64,000 bases of DNA from Antitrichia curtipendula (GCA_951230915.1 OX579634.1:12240725-12304724), one strand, 5' to 3'. Counted from the stretch's first letter, positions 1-11,860 are shown. Notes: a model not told the origin generated them from the sequence alone. Translations and numbers: made by a program.

Positions 1-222
1 GTTATTTTTTAGTTCTACAATGTATCTTTTTACTTCTAAAATTTGTAATTGATTATTATTAATAAATAAAAATATCAATAATTCAAAATATAAACTTTCA
101 AAGTAGGCATTTTTTATAATATTTATAATATTTTTTAAAATTTTAAATGCAAAAAATATATAGAAGGTCCAAAGTTTTGTTCCCACATGGTTTTTAATGG
201 ATACTTTAAGTGAGCTCCTCGA
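1..222. mobile_element. 3' part of a small TIR transposon (MITE)
   Basis: Positions 1-222 resemble 10876-11102 almost throughout, including the terminal sequence TAAGTGAGCTCCTCGA, a variant of the TIR CTAAGTGACCTCCCCGA of the complete copy at 10539-11102. In copy A this element sits at a different place in the LTR-like repeat than in copy B, which shows it is an independent insertion. The other end is outside the window. Confidence 0.6.
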
Positions 223-1743
223 ACGTATGGTACCCAACATGTAACAAAGACACATAATCCGGCCAAACTAGTCACCACATGGCACAAAGATACCCACAAA
301 CACTTGGAGGTACCCCCAAGTTTTGTCAAGAGCTTGCAAAAAATCAACGATGGGGCCAAAAGTGCCCCGGAAACATCGTTTAAGTTTTTTTTGCTAAAAC
401 ACCAAAAAAAATTCAACATAAATTGGACCTATAGACTCCAAAACAAGAATGGGTGGTGGTTTGAGAGAGAAATGGGTGCCCTTCTATACATTTTCAAGGC
501 ACTCACCTCTCTCTTTGTAAATTAGGTAATCCTATCTTTCCAAATTTTCATCCTTATTTTTTAGGATTTTCATTTATTTTGGGATTTACGTTGGTCCAAA
601 CTTCTAACTAATGGAGATCAACTCCAAATTGAAAATAGATTACGCCATTGACTTCAAACAGCCATTTTTAGCGTAAGGGTCTTCCTACCCCCTATTCCGG
701 CACAAAAAATCCATCTAAAGCTAGTGCTAACTAGGATCAGTAAAAGGGTAAAAATGTAATTCTTAGAGTTTATCTTTTTTGACCAAGGAAAATAGCTAGG
801 GTTGTCTAGAAGGCTTTTGGGAGTATGAACAAACTCCTTGTTGACTTCGTTCCGACTTCGTGTGCTCCTGGGACGCCGGTCAATATGACGTAAATTCTGC
901 CATGTGGATAATCTGGAAGAATGTCAATGATTCAGATACCTGAAATTTGTTGGGACGCATTATTAGCATAAAAAAGGCTAACCTAATTTTTAGTGAGATT
1001 TTACTACACCCCAGATAATTACCACAAATTTCCCATCGGATTTTTAAGGAGTTGATCGTCCAGAAAGGGTATCTCTTTGATTTAGAAAATTTGGAAACTT
1101 CTTGGAGAACCTCTCATAGGGTCTCCCAAAAGGTGTATAAACTTATGCCTTCATCTTTCACGTTTTGATATGGAAGGCAAAATACACCTTCATTGATTTT
1201 TTGGCAATTAGAGAATCTTCCGCATATGAGGAAATCTTGGCTAACGGATTTCTCTTTTGACTTCTTGACATGGTTCTAATCTTAGATCACAATCTGGTGG
1301 TCATAGATTCTTTTGCTGGACCATCTTGAAAAAGTGACACTTGCATGCTAACAATTGAGGTTTTTCCTATTTCATCAATGGGATGGGAAAACTAAAACCT
1401 ATCTTTGGAAACCTATCTAAGGAATTTATGGACTCCTCAGACCAATTTAGTCAGCATGGTCACATGCACAGTGGTTTTTAGGCTATTTCAGGTAAGAACC
1501 CTCAAACCTATTAACTCCCACTACTTCTATAGTTCTAACCTATTTATAAGTGGGGCCTAGGGGTGTTCTTGGGATAAAAGCTTATAGATAAAAGCTTTAA
1601 GACCAAAGGCTACATTAGTATGTAACATAACCATTTTGATTTTGCACTCTTTTTAGGATTTTTTGTATAAAATTACATATCAAATTGCAACAATTAGAAA
1701 AAAAGAAAGCTATGAGTTCCAAGTGATGAATTGGGAGCTTACA
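1..1743 (+). mobile_element. LTR-like TGTGAGC family, copy A (3' part)
   Basis: This is the 3' portion of a repeat family present four times in the window; its 5' part lies before the window. Positions 250-1500 resemble 9300-10530, and 1560-1743 resemble 11150-11323 and 42005-42164. The 3' terminus is the conserved block ending GAGCTTACA (GCTCACA in the better copies), which can fold on itself. No protein-coding capacity is visible. It abuts the LINE-derived sequence that starts at about 1744. Confidence 0.7.
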
Positions 1744-2777
1744 ACAAAGAAGATTATATTCAATACTCAAAATGAGGTCTCGTTGGAGAATTCCTCTAGA
1801 CCTCGACCGTTGTCTTTGATCTTCAAGGAGAAGAAATCAGGGCCTCAGAGAAGTTTAACAAGATCCAATGGTAATCAGACAAGTGAAGGGAGTCGCCCCA
1901 CATAGTCAGGCAATAAACGGGCAAAGGCAGCGGAACCAACTACATGCTTACAAGCCCGATCCAATATTGTAGATGTCAAGAGAGCTGGTTTAGCAGCCTT
2001 GGTCAAGATTGCGAGGATGAATTGGGTCCTCGTCCACTCCACCATCCCAGGCCTCAAAGTTGGCAAAGCAACAAACAAAAGGAGCGATGCGCTATCCCTT
2101 CTTAACGACTATCACACTTTGCCAAACGTTGCACGGGGTTCAGCTGAAGGATCGTAGGACCTAGCAAGCCAGAGCATATTAGGGACGACCTCAATGAAGG
2201 AGGAAGTCAGGGCAATAGAGGTTGCGGTGGGCGAGAAGGGTGAGGATTGTGATATCTTAGCGACGATAGTGCCGAACCAAGATGCAAGGCAAGTGCAGAT
2301 TGATCTTAATAGAGTTGCTCAGGAGTCAAGATTGCTCTTGCTCGATTCCTCGTGATAATCTAGAAGAAGGGGCACAAGCCACTCTAAGTTGCATTCATGC
2401 CCCTCATGAATTTCCTAATTTCCAACCTCATATAGTGGAGGTATCAATCCCATATACCCCAGAATTGGTTACAAGTGCATGGAGTTCACTCCCAGATCAT
2501 TTACATGTTGAGTTTATTAAGTGGTATAGATTTAGGTGTGAAGCGTAGGCAAATGGAGGTTTTCTCACCCCACAGACACAAAAGCTTACTGACTTCTAAA
2601 TACAAAGGAGAAAAGACAATGTAGGCTCATCACAGAAGAATTAGTCTTCAGTCCTCCAATGCAGACGTAAGACCCCAGGACGAGCGGATGTGAATTGGAA
2701 AACTACTCCTAGAGATGATGATAGTAGAGAAGTGATAAGAGGGCCCTTAGTGTTCCACTTAATGCCAATCCTCAAGT
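1744..2777 (+). pseudogene. 5' region / possible ORF1 of a decayed LINE
   Basis: This stretch precedes the endonuclease of the LINE. Broken open segments on the plus strand (around 1905-2155 and 2230-2355) have protein-like composition but several stops, and I recognise no zinc knuckle or RNA-binding motif in them. Position upstream of the endonuclease suggests ORF1/gag-like sequence or 5' UTR. The exact 5' end of the LINE cannot be set. Confidence 0.35.
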
Positions 2778-3510
2778 ATGAAAGTCACAGTTATAACACA
2801 AAATTTGCAAGGCACATATGACCCCTTTAAGGTAGATGTTATTAGGAATTACTTTTGGTTGATAAAGTCCAATTTATATTTTTTGTATTTTCAAGAGCAT
2901 AAACTTCAAGGCCCCGGGCTTTTGGCATTTGGGAAGGCAATATGGCCTCGAGTAAGGTTTATTGGTAAAGAAGAAACCCTTGGATATGGGCATTCTCTAG
3001 GTGACAAAGAGGTTGGCAAAGGAAGAATATGTCTTTGAGTTTCACCCACCATCCAATACCTAGTAACTTCATCGGGCTACTCTAGGTGTAGACAAGCCCA
3101 ATGGGTATAGTTGGGCGGCACGCCTGGGGGTGATTTATCTCTATTTAATGTTTATGCCTCTACAATTGAAAGAAAGCGCATTGAGTTACAGAGCAAGCTC
3201 TTGACAGGTCTGGATAAGGATTGCAAGTGGATTTTAGATGCGGATAGGAACTTTGTAGAGCAACGCTAAGATAAATCCATTCTTTGTGGTAGACTTATCT
3301 CCCCCATTGAGCGTTGAATGTTTGAGCACCTTCTTGGTGCTCTCAACCTTGGTGATCACTTCTTGAGGTCCAACTCAATTAAATTCTTGTGGGATAACTA
3401 TAGGCAGGATGGGGTGAGAATTATGGCCCGATTGGACCATAAATCTATTCTTTTCTCCAACCTGGTGGTCAACCAAGTCCAACTATCGAGTACTTTATGT
3501 CGACTGTAAT
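2778..3510 (+). pseudogene. LINE endonuclease domain (APE-like), decayed
   Basis: The reading frame opens with ATG at 2778 and shows the usual start of a plant LINE ORF2: 'ITQNLQG' (the N of the first catalytic motif), then 'YFQEHKLQG' (QE/H motif) and a 'GKGRICL' strand. After a frame break, later segments give 'WILDADRNF' (the DFN-type motif) and 'LDHKSILFSN' (the terminal SDH region). This endonuclease nicks target DNA to prime reverse transcription. Stops and frameshifts at about 3039, 3270 and 3510 mean it is dead. It continues into the reverse transcriptase downstream. Confidence 0.75.
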
Positions 3511-3582
3511 CATTCTGACCACTTCCCAGTATGGGGACAATTTTTTCTACAAGCCACGAGTAGAAGGTTATCTACCTATAAG

Positions 3583-4062
3583 ATGAGCGCACGTCATCTA
3601 GACGACATAGAAGTTAAGTCTAAAGTAGAGCAAAGTTGGAAGAATAATTCTACAATGGGTTTTTTTGGTAAACTTTGGAAGGTTGTGAAGTCTTACAAAG
3701 TCTATTGTGTACGGGTAGCCAAGGCCCAACGGATAAAAGAAGCTCATCTACAATGCCAATTGGTAGAAACAACAGAGGCATTCCAAGTCGATCCTTCCAA
3801 TGAAGTATGTCAAAGGAAGCTTAGTATAATTGGAGAGCAATTGGGAGTCATGGAGAAATACCATATAGAAGGCCTTAAAATTTGCAATCGGATACGGTGG
3901 AAGAGAGTAGGAGATGCTTGTTCTAAAGAATTCTTCCAAACCCACAAGGACCAGGGAGTTGGCTCACAAATCACATAGTTAGAAGATGCCAAAGGGATTG
4001 TTTACACAAATCAAGCTTCCCTAGAAAAAATTTGCTCATAGTACTATGCTAAGTTCTACACA
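3583..4062 (+). pseudogene. LINE ORF2 linker between endonuclease and RT
   Basis: An open stretch of 131 codons rich in K/E/Q (3583-3978), continuing past a TAG in the same frame into 'LEDAKGIVYTNQ' and 'YYAKFYT'. These resemble the conserved segment ahead of the RT in plant LINEs (the 'I..L.D.NG....' and 'yF..ly' patterns). It has no separate function and is one piece of the broken ORF2. Confidence 0.6.
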
Positions 4063-5180
4063 ATGGCCCCTCCTTCACCAACGCAGGAAGGGGCTGAACA
4101 CCAATGCCTACGGGGTGTCAAGGGGAGAGTCTCCATGGAAATGCAAGACTCTCTACAACGCCCTATTAACCTTATTGAACTGGAAGCACCCTACAAGGTA
4201 TGGATGCCAGTAAGGCTCCAGGCCCGGATGGGGTCATCATGGGTTTCTTTAAGCGAATTTGGGGTGTTATCAAAGAGGATTACTTTGCCTTGATATCCGA
4301 GGCAGTACAATTTGGTACTATGCCACTGGAATCACCCGTGGCCTTATTTCCCTACTACACAAAGGAGAAGAGAGGGAAAAATTCTCCAATTGGTGCCCTA
4401 TTACTCTACTAAATGTAGTATATAAGGTATACACAAAAGCCTTGCAACTTCAGCTCCACCCAATTCTAATGGAAATCATCTCATTGGACTAGTCAACCTT
4501 TTTATCCATGCGATTTCTCCTTGACAATATTTTGTTGATACATGAAACTTTAGATTGGACTCTTCACTCAGAACAACTTGTGATTTTCTTGAAGTTAGAC
4601 TTTAGTAAAGCATACGACATGGTTGATTTGGGATTCTTATTTAGAGTAATGGTGACTATGGGCTTCCCTAGGAATTTTGTGTCCAAGGTCAAATTGCTCT
4701 TCCAAGATGCCCAAGAAGTGGTAAAAGTTAATGGGACTCACTCACCCACTTTTCACATCTGTAGAGGGATACGCCAAGGGTGTCCTCTAGCCCCCTATTT
4801 ATTTTTACTCATCACTACAATGCTCAATTCTATAGTCAAACATGGGATAAGAAGGTATAATTAAAGGGATCACATTACTAGTAGAAGACAAGCAACAAGT
4901 CATGGTGCAATTTGCAAATGACACATCTATAACGCTGCAAGGAGAGTAACTCTCAATGAGAAGTACTATCTACACTTTGGACACCTTTTGTTTAGGCTCA
5001 GGCCTGGTTATGAATTGGGATAATCTTGTGGATACTGGTGGTTCCCAGATGGCCTAGAGAGATCAGAATTGACAAACACGCTACATATAACGTGGGCAAA
5101 GGATGGCAATGTGAGCAAACTGTTGGGCTCTATCTTTGGATTAAATCTAGCCACATTAGATGTGAACCAATTTCTGCTAG
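4063..5180 (+). pseudogene. LINE reverse transcriptase domain, decayed
   Basis: Diagnostic non-LTR RT blocks are readable across several frames: 'SKAPGPDGV' near 4205, 'SNWCPITLLNVVYKV' near 4390-4430, 'LKLDFSKAYDMVD' near 4580-4625 (first catalytic aspartate), 'GIRQGCPLAPYLF' near 4765-4800, and a degenerate active-site box near 4905-4925 where FADD reads 'FANDTS'. Frameshifts and TAG/TAA codons interrupt it, and the second catalytic Asp motif is altered, so it cannot be active. Family: plant L1-like LINE. Confidence 0.85.
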
Positions 5181-5192
5181 ACATAATTCATA

Positions 5193-5376
5193 CACTAGAA
5201 GAAACCCGTGTTTTTTCTTACATCTAAAAATTGGATGTCAAATTTTTTGGACATCAAACATAACATTAGAATGCTAGTTTTGATGTCAAAACTAGCATCC
5301 TAATGTTATGTTTGATGTCCAAAAAATTTGACATCCAATTTTTAGACGTAAGAAAAAACACGGGTTTCTTCTAGTG
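5193..5376. mobile_element. Palindromic CACTA MITE
   Basis: This 184-bp element is a nearly perfect palindrome. It begins CACTAGAAGAAACCCGTG and ends with the inverse, CACGGGTTTCTTCTAGTG. The flanks are ATA on both sides (5190-5192 and 5377-5379), the 3-bp duplication expected for CACTA (En/Spm) transposons. It lies inside the LINE ORF2 between the RT and its downstream region, so it inserted after the LINE. It has no coding capacity and could form a long hairpin when transcribed. Confidence 0.9.
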
Positions 5377-5379
5377 ATA

Positions 5380-6146
5380 AGAAATTGGAATTTGGGTGCA
5401 TTGCTAAAACTAATATTGTTGGATGCACAATTGTTGTCAATCATGTACTTTTATCATCACTTTTCTTCTTTGTCGCTGTTTGGGCAGGCTCTCAAGCCAG
5501 TATTGCCAAATGTAAGGGCACAATGCAGAACTACATGTGGTCAGGATCCCTCCATCAATCTCATGTAAAAGTGGTTTGGCTCCAGTGTTGTAAGAACAAG
5601 GATGATGGCGGTCTTGGCCTAATCAACCCTACCCATGCACTTATGGCCCTTATGACTAAGTGGATCATTAAAGCTTGTGAGTTTAGTTTGTCCAATCTTT
5701 ATGTTCTCTTACGCTATAGATTGTCCCATTTCCAACCTTATAGTAGAAGACATTCATCTCCTAGTTTGGAATATTTCTCACTTGTCAAGTTCTAAAGTAA
5801 GCAAGGTTCTAAGACATGGAATTGGGCATGTGACACGTGGCAGAAAATTGTAGGCAACTTGCTCTCAATCCTCCCATGACTACCTGAGGAGGTCCTTTGT
5901 GAATCCTTTTAGTGGTCACCATTTTCACCCTTAATAGACCTAGGCTTTGGACGGGCAAGGGCATCCAAGTTTTATAAAAGAGGCCTCCCAAAACCTAGTG
6001 ATGCTTGGAATGGCAATTGATTCCTTACAAATTTAAAAGCTATGGATTGCTTTGGTCTCCTATCCAATGAAAGTGGAGCGTGGGATGCTGCCATCCTTTC
6101 TTTGCACAACACATGGAAAAACCTTCTTACCTCTAGCTTCTCAGCT
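5380..6146 (+). pseudogene. LINE ORF2 post-RT (thumb/connection) region
   Basis: A 136-codon open frame (5385-5795) carries post-RT LINE features such as 'WAGSQASIAK', 'MWSG', 'VVWLQCC', then 'DGGLGLINPTHALMALMTKWIIKA', equivalent to the plant LINE pattern 'GGLGL.....N.ALL.KW'. It continues, broken, to the hAT MITE insertion at 6155. It is part of the same LINE as 2778-5180. Confidence 0.75.
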
Positions 6147-6154
6147 CCTAGAGC

Positions 6155-6470
6155 CAGGGTTGTCCATCTTGACGTGACGTTGGCTTTTCACGTCGGGATG
6201 TCCGTCAGCGACGGTCTGGACGCGTCCAGATGCGTCGGGATCGCGTCAGGATCCAAAAAAAAAAAAAATTTTTTTTTTCCCAGAATGGCCTGTCCGTCGA
6301 CCTAGATGAACCGACCGTCAACAAGACGGACCAGCCGTCGACAAGAAGGACGAACCGTCCAAAAAAAAAAAAAATTCTTTTCTTTTGGATACGGACGGAC
6401 AATGGGATTGGATCTTGACGTTTTGTCAGCGTCACGTCCGTCCAGACATGACGTGACGGTGACAACCCTG
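6155..6470. mobile_element. hAT-type MITE
   Basis: A 316-bp non-coding element begins CAGGGTTGTC and ends GACAACCCTG, flanked by an exact 8-bp direct repeat CCTAGAGC (6147-6154 and 6471-6478). The 8-bp duplication and the CAGGG terminus are typical of hAT transposons. Inside are subterminal ACGTGACG inverted blocks, repeated GTCCGTC/GACGGAC motifs and two poly-A/poly-T runs. It is inserted in LINE ORF2. Confidence 0.9.
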
Positions 6471-6478
6471 CCTAGAGC

Positions 6479-6659
6479 AAATGAGTGACTCAGGTGATTC
6501 TGAGATTCTGAAGCTATGTCGCTTGTGCTTGTCCTCCAATGGCATCAAGATAGGCTGGATAACTTCATTGACATTGGCGGTCCCTCTTGAGTTTGGCCCC
6601 TTCTAATTCGTATGACCTCCTGAGTTGTGCTCTCGACATCGAGTACCTTTGTGGATTGT
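6479..6659 (+). pseudogene. LINE ORF2 fragment between two insertions
   Basis: A short remnant of the LINE body between the hAT MITE and LTR-like copy B. Its reading frame is broken, and it resumes after the insertion at 11324. No motif is visible in it. Confidence 0.5.
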
Positions 6660-9447
6660 TGTGAGCATTTATTTACCCACCCTTGATAAATACACGAGCA
6701 CAATTAGGTTCTAGGGGGAGCTTTAATTTCTATCCTACGGGGTGCCTATCGTCGGTCCATTGTGACTTCCAAGCAATGGATCTTTTGCTAAATACCCTAC
6801 CTATCCTAACTTTGCCAAACAAATTACGGGAATGATAACCGTCCCTAGGTAATCAGCACAGCTGTGAACACTATAGTGATCCGGCTTGGAAATTCTAAAG
6901 TTTTAATCTAACTAGCCTAGGTTGGACATTGCATCATGCCAATCTTGGAAACCTAAGGCTTGCCTCCTTTGGACCTCCTTAACCTAACTTGGGTTGGTCT
7001 AAATCTTTTCCAAGGGATTCTTCACTTAATTTGGACCTCGGTATATGTGGCCAACTCTAGTATGGCTTTTATTCTTATCTAAAGGGGGTTGAATTAGTCC
7101 GTGCTACTTGCTATTGTAGGGGACGTTCTATTTTTATCTTGTAGTGCCTACTCTATCCTATCCGGAACCCTAAGTGGTTTTGGATTCGGACTTCCCTACA
7201 AGGAGCTAGCTAGGGATGAAGTTTGGCTGCTAGGTGATACTCTGAACTTCATCCGCTAATTTCTATTAATTGGGGAGTTTTAAATTTACTTCTAAGGGTC
7301 TCCTGGGGTTCTAAGTCCCTATTACTACCACCTACTTGAGTCCTCCCTTGATTGGTCACTTCTTCTAATTTTTCATCCAATTTCGGGTCTAACCTTTGTC
7401 CATTCCTATCTTCTTTGTTACAACTCCAATTTCTACGTATCTTATGTTTTTGGAAACCTCTAGACATGTACTATATGGTTATATGCTCAAACTTATTCTG
7501 ACTTTTGGTCTTGGTGACCCTAGCTCTCGGCCCTAATCCTACCTTGCTAATTAGAATGCGGAAAACGGAAAATAAAGGAGTTAATGTCATACCTCAGACC
7601 ATCCTCCCCGAGCCAGGTGGGGTTGTGTCCCTAAGCTCCCCATCCCAGGGTCCCCTTTAGTCAAGGAATGTCCAATTACGCCTTCGGATTCCTTTATAAA
7701 TGTCTTTAATTTACAATTTTGGGGCCCCCCTTGGTTCCTTCTTTCCCTAGTGTACTCTCCCTTCTCCTTGGTTTCCTCCCCTTCTTTTACCTTGGCATAT
7801 TCCAACCATATTTTGATGGTGGTCTTACAACTTATCCCCTTGTATTCCGAGAAGATTGGTAGTACTTCCTATCTTCTTACGTATTTTTATTTTGTGTCAT
7901 TCTATTCTCTTCCTCAATGGTCCCTAATGGAGTTCCTAGATTTTCGTCATACATGGTGCTAATCCTACTCCTAGGCTACTATTGATCATCTCTCTCCTTT
8001 CCTCTCTTATTTCTATCCTTCTATCTAATCCTTCCTCATTGTTTATAGACTTGTTTGGTGGTGATGTAGGTTGGATTTGGACGTTTTTGTGCAGGTGGTG
8101 CATGGAGTGGCAACCTCTATTTCTCCCCCCTCCCTCTTGTGTTCTTTTAAGTTCCAATCTGATTTTCCTCCCCCCTAACTAGATTCCAAAATTTCAGTCT
8201 TAGTACAATCAAAAATAAAAAAAAGGTTAGTTGGGTCCCCGCAGGGCATTGTCCCGTTTGGTCTGGAAATCCAGTAGTAATCAGGTTTCATGTTCAGTCA
8301 AGCCAACTGGCCCAATGGCTGAGGTTCAAGTTTAGTCAAGCTGACTGCCCAATGGCTGTATGCTAGTTGGTATGCCAACTAGGTGTTGGTCGATATGTTG
8401 GCTGTATACTAGCCGGTATGCTGGTTGGCCTTTCCTAAAATCCACGCCCCCGGGTTCCCTTAGGGGAACCCACTAACACAAACTAAATTGGATTTTTAGT
8501 AGGGAGTTAGTGCCAGGATCGAAACTTCGCCGTCCGGGGGATTAGGCCCTAATTTTTAGAAAGGTCATCTAAGCTAAACATCACAGGACGGTTACTTGGT
8601 TTTCTTTTTCTAGGGACTCTTAACCAATCTTGGAAGCTAAACTCTAGACTTTGCTAAAACTCGGATGAAAACTTGGGCTTGGCTACACTGAGTTAAAACT
8701 TAATCTTTTGGAAGCTAAACTTTGGATGTTTCCAACAATGTCTTGAAAACTAGACTTTGGAGCTAAGGATTGAGGAGCTAAGGATTGGGGAGGTTCAAAG
8801 TTTTGCCGACCAGTTGGATTTAACACCAACTTTAGGACTTTGTGGCACTCCTAAGTTCAAAGCTTTGCCGTGTGGGACGGTTTAACACACACTGTAGAAC
8901 TTGACTTAATCATAAGTTCAAAGCTTTGCCGTTCCGTAGGGGGGTCCACACAACAAGGGAGTTTTTAGAAGAGCGTAGAATAGACACATTTAAAAAAAAC
9001 CCACAACAAAGTCAAAGCTTTGCCGTCCCATAAGGGGTTCCACTCAACAAGGGAAAGGTTAGTAGAAGGTAAGATCACACTTAGAGAAAGAAACACGTGC
9101 GTGAGGACAACGTGACAACAAAAAAACCTACACACTAAAGGCCGCCCAAAGCGGCATCGCCAAGGTACGGTTGGGGGTATCTTTAGGATTAGCACAATCA
9201 AGACAATGATACTTCAAAAAGCACGTTAGTCCAAAGGAACACAAAAAAAAGAAAAAAACAAATGACACACAAATAAGATGGAAGGACTCCCAAAGAACTT
9301 CAAAGCTTGAATTTTAAGAACAATGGAGCTTGAAAAGAGCTCCAAAAACACCTTAGAGGTTTTTGGCTTCAAATGCCAAAATATCCAAAGTAACTTGGAC
9401 CCACGGACCCAACAACAAAATGAAGGGGGTTGATTTTAGAGAGGAAA

Positions 9448-9470
9448 GTGGGGTCCTTATATAGGTTTCC
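9448..9470 (+). promoter_or_regulatory. TATA-like box in LTR-like element
   Basis: CCTTATATAGGTTTCCAAGG is conserved at the same place in copy B, in copy D (about 40891) and, slightly altered (CTTAAATAGG), in copy C (about 16033). Its conservation and the short distance to the 3' part fit an LTR promoter. This is inference from position only. Confidence 0.45.
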
Positions 9471-10538
9471 AAGGGCCCACTCTCCCCCCCCCCCCTAATT
9501 TCCTACTAGTAACCTTATCGATTCAGATTTTCATCCTTATCCTCCAAGATTTTCATCCAAATCCCTAAATTTGACTATCTACCATCTATGCTAGACCAAC
9601 ACTCTAACTTTTGAAGATTAACTCCAAATTGCAAAAGGACAACGCCAATGGTTCCAGAAGGCCATTTTTAGTCCACAAGTTTCCCTACTCCCTACTCCGG
9701 TGCAAAAAGTTCACCACCACCTAGTCCCAACTTCTGTTTAATTAAGTGATAAAAATCTAACTCTTGGTGGTTGACTCCTATGACAAAAGTAACTACTTAG
9801 GGTTGTTTAGAAGGCTCAAGGGAGTGGGAAAAGACCCTTTGTTGACTTTGTTTCGACTTCATGTGCCCCCGAGACATTGGTCAACTTCACGCAAATTCCC
9901 CCACGTTGTAATTTTGGAGGCATCTTGCCAGTTTGGATTCCTCCCACTATCGGCATGTCTTGAAACTTGTCGGGGCGTGTTATTAACATAAAAGAAGCTA
10001 TACTAATTTTTAGTGAGATTTTACCATGCTTGAGGTAATTATTAGAAATTTCCTATCAAGTTTTGAGGCGGTTGACCGTCTGGAAGGGGTATTTCTGCAA
10101 TCTAGAAAATTCTGAAACTTTTGGGGGAACCTCTCATGGAGTTTCCTAAGAGATGTGTCAGCTCATATCTTTCGTTGGCACATTTGTCAGGGGGGGCAAA
10201 ACCTTGGCTCCTCGTATTTATCGGTAGTCAGGGAATCTTTCACATGTGGGAGAATCTTGGTGAATGGGTTTCGCTTCTGACCCCATGACATGTTTCCGAA
10301 CCAAGATTACAATCCGGTAGCCATAGATTCCATTGCTGGCTTATATTGAGGGAGTGACACATGTATGCTAACAATTGGGGTTTCTACTATTCGTCGCTAG
10401 AATGGGGAACTGAAACCTATCTTTGGAAATTTGTCTACGAACCTCCATGGACTTCCCTTAGACCAATTTGGCTACTACAATTGCGTGCCACATGGATTTA
10501 GGCTATTTTGGGTAAGAACCCTCATACCTAGCAATTCC

Positions 10539-11102
10539 TCGGGGAGGTCACTTAGCTCTACTACAACAAACCACGTGCGAACAAGTGGTTTCTAATAAAC
10601 TATAATTTCAACCTAAAATTTTGAGCATTGTTTAATAATGACTATAGATTTCTATTGCCAAATTTTCCAACTCAAATAAAATATGAAATGATTTCTAGAA
10701 GAGGTTGAAAATGGGCTAAAATGGCATGTTTTTCAACTCAAATAATTATAGAGAACACATTTAGATGACCATTGAATCAATATTCAACTCAAAATGAGCT
10801 TTCAATAGAGAGTTATTTTTCAGAATTTTTTGTTTATTTTTTAGACAATTTTTTCTTATATAATATAGGGGTGTGAAAGTTATTTTTCAGTTCTACAATG
10901 TATCTTTTTACTTCAAAAATTTGTAACTAATTATCATTAACAAATAAAAATATCAATAATTCAAAACATAAACTTTCAAAGTAGAAAATTCTATTCGTAT
11001 TTTTTTAATTTTGTTTTATTTAAAATTCAAAAAGTAAATAGGGGGTCCAAAGTTTTGATCACACATGGGTTCTAATGGACACTCTAAGTGACCTCCCCGA
11101 GA
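10539..11102. mobile_element. TIR MITE nested in copy B
   Basis: A 564-bp non-coding insertion with inverted ends TCGGGGAGGTCACTTAG and CTAAGTGACCTCCCCGA, flanked by the direct repeat GCAATTCC (10531-10538 and 11103-11110). The corresponding place in copies A and D lacks it. The interior is very AT-rich with repeated TTTCAACTCAAA motifs. An 8-bp duplication would fit a hAT or Mutator-type MITE; the superfamily is not decided. A second, partial copy opens the window. Confidence 0.8.
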
Positions 11103-11323
11103 GCAATTCCCACTAATTTCGCGGATCCAACCTATGTACAAGTGGGATTTGGGATTATTTTAGGGAAAATACTCTATTATAGACCAAATGCTATATTGGT
11201 ATGTGACATACATATTCTAGTTCTACACTCTTTTGGGGTTTTTTTGTATGATTTTTTTAGTTTAATTTAATATTAATGAAAAAAAAAGACTATAAGTCCC
11301 AAGTGACGAATTTGGGGCTCACA

Positions 11324-11860
11324 CTTTTCAACCAATATTCCATACTTTAGTGGATGGTGAGCAAGTGGTAGTCACCACAGGATCCTTCCATCGAATCTGG
11401 GTGTCAAATGGTACTCGAGGCCTCCGAAAGTCACTTATTCGGCTATACTATAGGTGTATTAACAAGCTTGCTTGGAACCCTCATAAACTTCAGTGGCCCT
11501 CTTTGAAGGATATGATTCCTTTCCTTCAATATAGCACCAAATTGGGACGAGCATTGCTTGGGGCCAAAAATACCATCCCCAATGTCATTGAATATAAGTG
11601 GCAAGGAATCCTTCCACTCACCCATAGACTTTGGTGGAGGACAGTCTGGACCAACTATTGCACCCCTAAAGAAGTAGGACTACTTTGGTGGATATAGCAT
11701 AGGGCTATTGCTAATAATGCTTGGCTTGGGTGCATTCATCATACAATTGATATGGATTGCCCAATTTGCCCGAGACGCTTGCATGAATCTATTTTCTATA
11801 GGTTTTGGAAATGCCCAGCGGCACAATATGTGAGGCAATAGGGCTTTCACATTGTGATTA
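11324..11860 (+). pseudogene. LINE ORF2 C-terminal region with zf-RVT finger
   Basis: The LINE resumes after copy B. An open frame gives 'WQGILPLTHRLWWRTVW' and, beyond a TAG at about 11697, 'CPICPRRLHESIFYRFWKCPAAQ'. That is the zf-RVT signature of plant LINEs (CxxC...H...C with a 'HIFWKCP.AQ.VW'-like tail). This domain probably helps bind template RNA or DNA. Stops within the region confirm decay. Confidence 0.75.

Larger units (their letters stand above)
6660..11323 (+). mobile_element. LTR-like TGTGAGC family, copy B (full length)
   Basis: A 4.66-kb non-coding repeat runs from TGTGAGC to GCTCACA and interrupts the LINE. It starts with a small hairpin (TTATTTACC...GGTAAATA) and a second around GGTCCATTG...CAATGGATC, both shared with copy D. 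In the middle are direct repeats of the motif CAAAGCTTTGCCGT (near 8855, 8915, 9010), then a conserved AGCGGCATCGCCAAGGTACGG block, a TATA-like CCTTATATAGG at about 9455, and the conserved 3' end. TG...CA ends fit an LTR. The flanks (ATTGT, CTTTT) do not make a clean duplication. No gag or pol is present, so it is a long solo LTR or a LARD-type non-autonomous element. Confidence 0.75.

Noticed and set aside
6205..6488. Short overlapping open frames with Arg/Lys/Phe runs
   Set aside because: They are translations of the poly-A/poly-T tracts in the hAT MITE.
6660..11323. Helitron reading of the TGTGAGC family because of its 3' hairpin
   Set aside because: Copy D has a 5-bp target duplication and TG...CA ends; Helitrons insert between A and T without duplication and end in CTRR.
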